A DNA stretch of 64,000 bases from Alopecurus myosuroides (taxonomy: Eukaryota; Streptophyta; Magnoliopsida; Poales; Poaceae). Position numbers and translations under genes: made by a program. Of this stretch, positions 55,768 to 64,000 are shown in pieces. Position 1 is the stretch's first letter. Every line of letters begins with the position of its first letter. The notes beneath the pieces were generated by a model that made no database searches, had not been told where the DNA came from, and worked only from the letters and a program-made list of their open reading frames with translations. The DNA is taken from NCBI GenBank assembly GCA_028641055.1, contig CM054062.1, positions 274,965,349-275,029,348 on the forward strand, in the 5' to 3' direction.

Positions 55768-56164
55768 CACACGCTGCTCTTAAAATGCAGCACCTCTCAA
55801 CATGAGCAGCACGTTGCGCGGCAAACAACTTGTGACATCTTTGATTCCTGGATATCTATTGGCTAGCTGTCCATCGATTTCATGCAGGCACCGAACAATC
55901 CATGTCCCGTGACAAGGAAACATGAAACCAACAAATGCGTTTGCGTCCACGACCCGGCCACGAGCATCACGCTGGTGCTTTCACGTTCACCCATGGACGC
56001 GCGCGCCGCGCTACTCCTCCACAATCGCATCGCAGGCCAAAAACATCAAGGATCCATCAAAGAGAAAAAAGAATACATCAAATACAGTACGGAAGGCGAC
56101 GTCGTGGACGACTGTCTGTCCAGCGCTTTCCCCGATGGCACACTCGTGACTGTCGTGAAGGACT
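55768..56164. other. Intergenic DNA, no gene recognised
   Basis: Several overlapping short frames, none with a known domain. Sequence right of the copia-type element does not resemble the JAZ promoter copies. Confidence 0.4.
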
Positions 56165-56912
56165 GGACGTGTTTGGTTCGGTGATTTCTGTCCGTTATCC
56201 GATACCACCGGTACCTAAAACCGTTAATCGCGTTTGTTTCGCACGGGGCGTAATCACATAACGCGTAATCAATTTCCGCCCCTATTCTCAGCTGATACCG
56301 CCCACCCCCCACCGCAATCTAATTCCGTTACCAGGCATCTTCTTCCAACCTCCTCCCCAATCTGCTCAGCCTCCCTCATCCGCATCGCTCGAGCCATTCT
56401 CCGCCAACCGGCCGCATCCATCTCCCGCGGCTGCAGCAACTATCCCCAACTCCATCCATCCTCGATTCCCAAGAGCGACCCCCTTCCCGGATCCGTTGAC
56501 ACCGGCCCCAAGTCCCCGCCGGCCGACGAGCTCGACCCAGCCAGCGAACTGCTTGACTCAGCCGGGAACTCGTCCAAGACATGATTCTGAACACCAGGAT
56601 CTGCCTTCCGCCAGCTCCAAGATCTCCGACGGGCTGACAAACTCGATGACGTGCCGACGAACTTGGCGACCTGCTCGACCCAACCGACGAATAGCTCGAC
56701 CCAACCGACGAACAGCTCGATCCATCCGGAAGCTCGTCCAGGTCCAGGAAAACAACGTCCTGGAGCTCTCTCGTTCTGCCTCAAGATGTATTACCGTTAC
56801 ATTGAACATGGCTGAACCAAACAAAATCTCATTTGTCCAGTCCGGAGCCATTACACTCCGTAATGTGTTACCCATTACGTTTGCATTACCGGTGCACGAA
56901 ACAAACACGTCC
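56165..56912. mobile_element. Putative DNA element with imperfect inverted ends
   Basis: GGACGTGTTTGGTTCGGTG at 56165 pairs imperfectly with the complement ending at 56912 (GGACGTGTTTGTTTCGTGC on minus). Subterminal GTAAT/ATTAC strings occur at both ends. No target duplication was found. Interior has a 21-bp repeat at 56673-56730. Confidence 0.45.
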
Positions 56913-57089
56913 TAAGAGGAGACGGCGACGTGACGTCCTTTTGTGTGCGCGTGCTCCCGCTTTGAGAGCAGCTCTCCTCCGCTGTCCGTTGCTGCCACTA
57001 CTTGGCCGGAGTGGTTGCAAACGTCAACTCGTGACTCGCGTTGATCGATTGTACCGGTGGTGGCACGCACGGGATGTGAGCCCCCCGGC

Positions 57090-58090
57090 GCCATGGTGCG
57101 TTCCCGTGTGGTGTGTCGAGGCTGGCACCGCGTGACGCCGGCGTCCAATTTTACGAATTTTCGACGATAAGTTTTTTAAATATATTTTTTCGTTCACCAT
57201 AGCGAGCTTGTGCGTATGTGGTGGATGTGTGTGCATGTGTTTTTGTTTGTTTGCCCTAAGTACACCTCTCAGCGTGTATCACGTTATTTAGTCCCGTATC
57301 GGAGGCTTAAGCGACTTACACGCAACGTAAAAGACATTGTATGTCGTTGTTAGCAAAGAGCTGAGCCCCAACCTGGATTAAATTTTCTGGATTAACCCAG
57401 ATGGACGGAAGCAGCAGTTTGGAATGACGAGAAAGAAGTTGAGCAATGAGGGTGACAAGTTTGTCGGGCCCGCTTCCGGGGCCATAACCCTAGGTCATTT
57501 GTGTGGGGGCAAGCCCACTACTCCCTCAACGCGTCTTGCTAGGCCCGCTCCCGGGAGCCTCTCGCCATGGTGCGTTCCCGTGTGATATGGAGGCCCACGT
57601 AAACACGCGTTCCAGCCACATACGGGTATGTGTGGCTGGCACCGTGTGACGGCGGCATCTGATTTTATTAATTTTCGGTGGTAGGATTGTTTATATTTTT
57701 CTGTTCATCATAGCAATCTTGTGTGTATGTGGTGTGTGCGTGTGTTTGCCCTGAGTACACCTTTCATCGCGTACAAAGTTATTTAGTCCCACATCGGAGA
57801 GTTAAGCGAGTTACATGCAACGTAAAAGGCATCGTACGTCGTTGTTAGCAAAGAGCTGAGCCCGGTAGCGTGGGCTCTTAATCCGGATTAAATCTTCTGG
57901 GTGCCACGTTCAGGTATGTGTGGCCGGCACCGCGTGACACGGGTATCCGATTTTATAAATTTTCGACGATAGAGTTTTTTTGTTTGTTCGTTCATCGTAG
58001 AATTCCGGTGTGTATGTGGTGGATGTGTGTGCGTATATTTCTGTGTGTTTGCCCTGACTACGCCTTTCATCGTGCACCACGTACGTTATC
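57090..58090. repeat. Three diverged copies of an intergenic unit
   Basis: GGCTGGCACCGCGTGAC-type strings start at 57119, 57633 and 57922, each followed by an AATTTTCG string, a TATGTGGTGGATGTG-type string and a CTTTCATCG-type string. Copies 1 and 2 also share a TTTAGTCCC...ATCGGA block and GTTGTTAGCAAAGAGCTGAG. No ORF. Confidence 0.7.
57786..57796 (+). promoter_or_regulatory. Upstream sequence element-like motif (snRNA type)
   Basis: GTCCCACATCG matches the plant snRNA upstream element consensus RTCCCACATCG at all positions. A degenerate copy (GTCCCGTATCG) lies at 57291-57301 in the sister unit. No TATA box at the expected spacing and no known snRNA sequence follows, so it may be a relic. 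Confidence 0.4.
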
Positions 58091-59393
58091 ATGGATGACA
58101 CGTCACAAGTTTACACAAAAAATCGCTTTGGCTCCTAGAGAATAACGATCTCTTTATTTTAAAAGTTAAAAAATATGTTTAAATCCTAAACGAAAAAACA
58201 CAATGCAAAATTGATTGTAGTATGTGCTACCCAAAGATGACCAATTCTTATATATTTTGAAGATTTGAAACTGGGTATGCTTAGATCCACGTGTTTTTTA
58301 TTTTTATGTATCTGAGAATATAAAGCATTTCAAATTAAGATGTTGCATATTTGTGAGATACATTGTTGACACTACGTAGGATTTATTTTTTATAGATTTT
58401 TTAAGTAGTTGTATAAATATGATTTATTGTTTTAATAAGGGAGCACTGGATCTCGGGAACCAAAAAATCTTCACTCCAAGTTTACATCCCTATCACTCAA
58501 ATTAAACAAGAATATCACCCCAAAAACCATGTCCACGCTTTAATATGACAAGCAAGCGGTACAACGAAAGGAACCTGGCTTTATAAAATAGGCAACAATG
58601 TCCACTTGTGACACACGACCAATCGCTATCGATGGAGCATAATTATGCAGCGTGAAACATGCACACAATTGTTGCAATTTTGAATTATCGTAACTGTTGC
58701 ATGTCCCAGCCATAGGAATGTAATGCAACACTATTGTGTAGTAAACCAATTAACCGTGACCACTGGTCAGGCTCAGGCCTCCACCTTCTAATTAGTCTGT
58801 GCAAAGCTGAAATATATTCACCGTCTGTTTTGCATCGACTGCGTTGGAATTGGCCCTCCTGAATTCCAGTGCCAAATATAGGTGACTTCACTGAAGAGAA
58901 TAAGACCAGCATGCTGCAAGGAAAAGAAATGGAATTAGATGGGATCAACTTCATCTTCAGGTTGCCTCATATTGCAAACACGAACCATGTCTAAAACACG
59001 TTTTTTTTTTAATTTTAAGACTGACAATGGAGGATTCAGTAAGAGCTTAAATGTTGACAAAGAGCCAGGTTAAATTTCGGTGTACATAGTCAAAAACTGG
59101 ATTGTCAGCATTTAGAAGAGGTGTGTTGTCGGAGTTTTAGAACTTGCCTAAGTCAAGCAACTCGGATGGCGATTTGAGTTCATAACTCATGGTTGTGTGG
59201 ATATAAAGAACGCGACTGCAACCAGAGCAACACAAAATCATTAAGGTTGTGCCACCACAAACATCTTGGGAAAAGAATGGAACTTTGTCATTTTTCAAAC
59301 ATTATAGTGTACTAATGCCATGCAGCTACAACAGTTCTGTTAGGAGGCAACGGTACAACAGAACTGGTAAGATATATCAGCTACTCCCCCTGA
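58091..59393. other. Intergenic DNA, AT-rich
   Basis: No supported gene. 58820-58920 on minus has a short open stretch with splice-like ends, not assigned. Confidence 0.4.
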
Positions 59394-59479
59394 TCCTAAA
59401 AAAGTGTCGTGGGTTGTACTAGTAAGTTGTACATAGTCAGCTCATTTCCACCGACACTTTTTTTTTGGATCGGAGGGAG
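59394..59479. mobile_element. Stowaway-type MITE
   Basis: CTCCCCCTGATCC at 59394 and GGATCGGAGGGAG ending at 59479, flanked by TA (59392-59393, 59480-59481). 86 bp. Confidence 0.85.
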
Positions 59480-59481
59480 TA

Positions 59482-60685
59482 TAAGAAGAGGGAGTTCGTG
59501 TAAATATTTCTAGAATTTTGTGGTAACGTCCTTCCTCCCCCGCACAAGTTTATTCTATATACACCAAGTATCAAACTGTAAAAGAGGGCCACAAGATGAT
59601 ACAGATATATATTTATAAAAGTACTAGTTTAAATACTATTGCCTCTATTCCAAAATATAAGATGTTTTGGTTGACTTAACGGAGGTAGTATTCTTCTAGC
59701 ATGTGTATTTGCTTAACACGATGATTGATACAGTAACACTGCTCCTCACCTAACCTGAGTGGGTTTAGCATTCATGAGGAAAAAGATTTTAGAATGCTTT
59801 GATGAATTTTTTGGAGAAGCAGGCACATGCATATTAAGTATTGACTAGAACTCTAGCCATGGCATCCCTTCACATCAATAACCAAACATGAGCCTGCTAT
59901 GGTAGTTACTACAGAAAAATAAAATCTGGACAGAGCATCATCAGCAAGTGGATAACATATTGGGAAACAACATTATGGTCCCCAGAGATAACAATTCAAA
60001 ACCATATACCGTTGTGCAGCAAGTGCATCCAATTGTGCCACGGCTGCAATTTCTCCACTTTTATTGCACGTGCTTCATATTGAAGTTCCGTGTTTACTAT
60101 GTTGGATGCAGATCATTAATCATCTGAGTTAACAACATAAAAAGTCCAGGACATCTAGAGCATGGACATATGAAACGGCTCAACTTTGTGCTTGTTAATG
60201 GTGAATACATTACTGTAGAGATGTATAGTTCATATTCGAAAGTGAATACCATACTTTTGGTGGATGCACTGAACTACGCTCCACAATCTTGACGTAGCGT
60301 GTTGATCTCTTGAATCAGTAAACCAATGGCAGCAATTTATCATCGTTTGGGCTTCTTTCGAATTCTTACCTGCGACTGTTAAATGCATAACATGCAAAAT
60401 CAGAATATGTTGGTGCCAGAAGACACACTTGAGAACTTAGATGATAAGCCTCTGCACTGTTTTGAATCTTCCAAGAACAAATGAAAAATCTACTCATCAC
60501 ATTAAAATCAACAAGTACTAAGAAGTAATCAAGAACACTGGCCCAATTAGACACCAGGAAAAGAAATAGAACATGTGATACATACAGTTGATTTTATCTG
60601 AATCCTCAGATGATGATGCAGGCCTGCTAACTTTCATCTGTCACCAGAATGTTCCCTAAAAGATTTTGTAATAAGAGTGCCGTTC
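59482..60685. other. AT-rich DNA, possible introns of the minus-strand gene
   Basis: Splice-like signals on minus: CGCAG|GTAAGAAT at about 60374, and GTGACAG|ATGAAAG at about 60640 followed by ...ACT|GTATGT at about 60588. These could be alternative exons of the gene at 60686-61684. At 59635-59690 there is a degenerate MITE-like stretch. Not firm. Confidence 0.3.
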
Positions 60686-61684
60686 TAGCACATGAACCGA
60701 GGCTTAGCCATGTTTGCTCTTTCTCTATATAGTTTCTTGCGTTTCTTAGGCTTTTGTTTCTGTTTTTTGAAGTGGCCTTCTCCTGCATTTGGCTGCTTGA
60801 CTCTTGTGTATTCTTGCACCTTCTCGTCTAGTACAAAATGATGCGCGTTTAGACGGGTGTTCGAAAATAGAGCAGGATGGTTATCATTCGCACCTGCGAC
60901 ATTCATTATCATTTTTCTCTATTTCCTTGTTCATTCTCCTATCTATCTAATTATATAAAAAACATCTCTCACAACATTCCCTAGAGAAAGCTCTGCAAAC
61001 TACATTCTACATAGTTTGAACTATTTGTAAGCTAAGGCATAGTTGGAAAATGTCGCATTACCATCTAACCAAACATAATTACATTGCCTAAGAAACAGAA
61101 CGGCATAAACACTGTTCTTCAATATGACACTCAGCCTCTCACCATGCTGAAATAATTTACCCGCTTCTTTACAACAAACATCTTTACAAGTAGATTGTTC
61201 AACGTGTAAAGCAAAGAGATTACAATTAACCTAGTCCAAATTTTACAAACATGTCAGCATATCACAGTACAAGCATCCTACGTGAAATTCAGTAATCAAC
61301 TAATTTGTAAATTTACTGTCGGCCATAAAACGCATTCTCCAGTTTCAGTTATTGACAGTTTGAGCCATAAAAAACAAGCTCTAATTTCAGTTAGGATTTC
61401 TGTCACGCCCACAGGTGTAGCACACAATGATCCAACGCCGGCACCAAAACAACTACACACATGAGTAAAAATCCAGGGTTTTGCGGGCTCACCGTCACCG
61501 ACAGGGTTGGCGTCGATGAGCTGCTTGCCTAAGGCGCGCACTGCGTTCCCGAGCGCCGCCTTCGACCCGCTGCCGCGATGCGTGGAGCGGAGCAGCTCGG
61601 CCTTCAGCCTCTGGGTCGAGACTCGAGAGTCGCCGTTTCTCGCGGAGGAAGACGGAGGCTGCGGCCGGTGAGGAATGTTTCAGG
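60686..61684 (-). CDS. Unrecognised two-exon gene candidate, minus strand
   Basis: Exon 61684-61493 ends GACG|GTGAGC. Exon 60893-60686 begins after TGTCGCAG and ends at TAG. Joined in frame they read about 133 residues: TQRLKAELLRSTHRGSGSK and ALGKQLIDANPVGDG, then HHFVLDEKVQEYTRV and a Lys-rich QKPKKRKKLYRER (nuclear-signal-like), ending RFMC. No ATG is in frame in the first exon; it opens after a TGA at about 61684. The first exon weakly recalls the N-terminus of eIF2B beta subunits (ELLRS and AVRA-G-QLI-ANPV), but exon 2 does not fit. It may be a relic, or have a start further out. It lies head to head with the glycosyltransferase gene about 200 bases away. Confidence 0.4.
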
Positions 61685-61879
61685 GGAGGCTCGAGACACC
61701 CTGAGGTAGGTAGTTAATGACTATGACAAGTGGGACCATTGGTCAGGACTTCAGCCGTTTTTTTGGCTCGCCCCGGGTTGGATCCGAACGGAGAAGCGCT
61801 CCTCCGTCCCCGTCGCCGCCCATCCGGCCCTCTCCTAGCCCTACCCCTCTCCACCCCTCTGCTTGCGGCACTGACGGCG

Positions 61880-64000
61880 ATGGCGGAGGAGGCGGGAAGG
61901 AGGAAGCGCGCCGCGGTGGTGGTGCTGGGCGACATCGGCCGCAGCCCGCGGATGCAGTACCACTCCCTCTCCCTTGCCAACCAGGTACTCCTCTCACGAA
62001 TTCCTAGCCTCGTGTTTGTTCTGATTCGATTCGGTTAGATGAGCGTAGTCGCTCCAGCATACTCTGTGTGGATTCGATTGCGCGGTTGACTATGGGCATG
62101 TACCATGGCCAGTAAGTGCCAGAGACTTTTGGGAGCTGAGACATATTCCTTGTTGAGGGCATTGAGCAAACAATTTAAGTTTATCAGCATAAGATTTTAT
62201 GTCTTTTACTCTGTTATTATACTTATTAGTTGTTCGTTGTCTTCTTGACAGGCTGGTATGGAAGTGGACATTGTTGCAAACGGAGGTATTCTGTTCTTCT
62301 TAATTTCATTGCACTGTTGAATTTTGCTCCCAAATTGCAGTAGGAAGTTATTTGTATCTTAAATACTAGTACATCTTAAGTTACAGCAAATAGCATACAG
62401 GCCAAAAGTGCATCAGTTTTCGGAGTTATCTTTTGACTTTATATCCTATTTTATGTCTGAGCAGGAAGTGATCCCCATTCATCATTGAGAGAGAATCCGT
62501 CTATCCACATCCACGAGATGGTATTGATTGTTTCAGCTATCCTATTTTATCCTTTTCTGCTCTTATAGTTAACTTCAATTTTATCTCCAGACATCAGTGC
62601 AGTTATCAGGGATTGCAAAGATATCTGGAGCCCTGGCACTGCTACTTAAAGCTAGCATCCAGTTTATCATGCTGATTTGGTTTCTCTGCTATAAGATTCC
62701 TCGCCCTGATGTATTTGTTGTTCAGGTAAAATATCATTCAGCCTTCTTATTTGCATATTTGACATGAATTATACTTCTTCTTAAGAGAATTCAACAGTCT
62801 AAAATTTCATCGTCCACCATGCTAAGTAAATTGGTAGTCATAGATGAGTCATTGTGCAGCGTAAGTAGTAACTCATGCTATGTAACAAATACAGTGACCT
62901 GTTGATGACATCATTTTCATGTTGGCATTGCTGACCGTAGTAAAATTACAAGTTGTTTAATTCGACCCTCACTTCCTTAATGCTCCAGGCTCATCTCATT
63001 ACAGTTTTTGTAATCACCTGGAGCCCCTTTTGGTTGATGTTTTTCTAGAACTCATTTTTGTATAGAAAATTTCAAGATTTCATCATTGTGTTTTCAGTAA
63101 CAATGAGAGACCTGATTTGTGTCATTTGACCATCTTTTGTCCAATAGAATCCACCCTCTGTTCCAACATTGGCTGCTGTAAAACTGGCTAGCTGGCTAAG
63201 AGGTGCTAAATTTATAGTTGATTGGCATAACTTTGGATATACGTTGCTTGGGCTGTCTCATGGCAGAAGTCATATAATAGTCAAAATCTATTTCTGGTAA
63301 ACCCTTCGACTCTGTTCGTTTATCTTGTAGACTGTTAGTATATCCTATTGATCATGCTCTTTAATTAGTGGTGTATTTTTGTATTCTAGGTTCGAGAAGC
63401 ACTTTGGGCAGATGGCGAATGGTGCCTTTTGTGTTACCAAAGCAATGCAACATGAGCTTGCTCAAAATTGGGGGATCAAGTAAACAAATTAAACCTACTT
63501 TTTTTTTGGTAAAAAAGCTACGTGAACATGCTGCAGTTTCTTCTAACATAACCACAATTTTCAGAGCAACAGTTCTATATGATCATTCTCCTGAATTTTT
63601 CCATCCCGCTTCCTTGGCGGAGAAACATGAGGTGAGCATTGTTGTCAGTTGCTCTCTCGCTACCTGCAGCATATCAGCATATATGACCTTAAGACATGAA
63701 ATAGTTGTTTTGCAGGTTGGGTAATTCCATTTGTAGTGCCATGGGCAGTGCGGATTGCATCTCTGTTGGTATGTTGTTCTCCAACTGACTAGATTATTTT
63801 CCATGGTATGAGCATATTCCAGTTTGATTTAATTTATGTCATTTTCTGTTACAACAAAGAAAAAGAAGCGGAAGACAAGAACACTACCTTACTTACTAGT
63901 AAGAATGATGGTGAAATATCCTTGAAGCCTAATAGACCCGCACTTGTTGTGAGCAGCACAAGCTGGTATGCTCTCTATGACTGATTACATGATTATTCAG
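61880..64000 (+). CDS. TUN: TURAN/ALG1-like glycosyltransferase, exons 1-9 (3' end outside window)
   Basis: Exons by GT-AG and frame: 61880-61984, 62252-62285, 62465-62520, 62591-62725, 63148-63296, 63390-63479, 63565-63631, 63705-63768, 63860-63965; the gene runs on past the window. Exon 1 codes AVVVLGDIGRSPRMQYHSLS, the N-terminal motif of ALG1-type (GT33) mannosyltransferases. Exon 4 has a hydrophobic membrane segment (LKASIQFIMLIWFLCYKI). Exon 5 has VDWHNFGYTLLGL. Exon 6-7 has FCVTKAMQHELAQNWGI and ATVLYDHSP, and exon 9 ends ALVVSSTSW. Family members add mannose to the lipid-linked N-glycan precursor at the ER, or act in glycosylation needed for pollen function (Arabidopsis TURAN). No disabling change in the visible exons. 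Start chosen at the first ATG in frame, after a GC-rich leader. Confidence 0.93.

Noticed and set aside
58820..58920. Minus-strand open stretch with splice-like borders as an exon of a host gene
   Set aside because: No frame match with the exons at 60.7-61.7 kb and no recognised domain.
59635..59690. Possible further Stowaway-like relic
   Set aside because: Ends (CCTCTATTCC and GGAGGTAGTA) are degenerate and no clear TA-flanked inverted repeat could be set.
61493..61684. Call of eIF2B beta subunit for the minus-strand gene
   Set aside because: Only a short N-terminal resemblance; the next exon does not continue the family, and no ATG is present.

Overview
The window looks like intergenic and genic DNA from a large grass genome, most likely Triticeae or a close Pooideae relative. 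This is inferred from Stowaway MITEs with the CTCCCTCCGT terminus, Tat-type Ty3/gypsy elements carrying an antisense gene, many LINE fragments, and GC-rich monocot coding exons with GT-AG introns. It is eukaryotic nuclear sequence. I saw no operons, CRISPR arrays or prokaryotic signals.

Host genes. Two intact JAZ/TIFY jasmonate co-repressor genes lie in direct orientation about 30 kb apart (18962-19423 and 49586-50092). They share promoter and 3' flank homology. A third copy of the upstream region only sits at about 52540-53429. At the right edge, 61880 to the window end holds the first nine exons of a TURAN/ALG1-like glycosyltransferase gene (+). Head to head with it is an unrecognised two-exon minus-strand reading frame (60686-61684).

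Repeats, left to right. LINE-1 (+) occupies 1-3346. Stowaway MITEs lie at 3403 and 5688, with duplicated GC-rich segments between 3.5 and 7.1 kb. A minus-strand LINE (7221-18270) is split by a young Ty3/gypsy element (G1, 7526-17279, 5-bp TSD AAAGG, LTRs differing at one site by eye). Next come JAZ copy 1 and an LTR fragment at 20915. A second minus-strand LINE (21240-25760) is split by an old, pol-less gypsy element (G2, 21549-25390). Two plus-strand LINEs follow (about 25960-30823 and 30825-46671), the second split by a 14-kb gypsy element (G3, 31539-45729) that itself carries a hAT-like MITE (39172-39712). JAZ copy 2 is flanked by an insertion-bearing promoter, a TIR element (50609-51008) and a hAT-like element with an 8-bp TSD (51642-52380). 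The orphan JAZ promoter copy contains a TRIM-like mini-retrotransposon and ends at a 2.3-kb non-autonomous copia-type element (53430-55767). A diverged repeat array with an snRNA-type upstream motif (57.1-58.1 kb) and another Stowaway MITE precede the glycosyltransferase gene.

Most interesting. All three gypsy elements carry, between pol (or its position) and the 3' LTR, a gene on the opposite strand. It encodes a putative plant 'gypsy type transposon' (PF04195-like) domain, has its own TATA-like box, and in G1 and G3 has clear GT-AG introns. G1 has lost most of gag but kept the frame, so a gag N-terminal stub is fused to protease-RT-RNase H-integrase in one 1451-residue ORF starting at an ATG inside the LTR. 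Near-identical LTRs mean this gag-less form either moved recently or lost gag very recently. The JAZ locus shows how local duplication and nested transposons pulled apart a tandem pair and left a promoter orphan.
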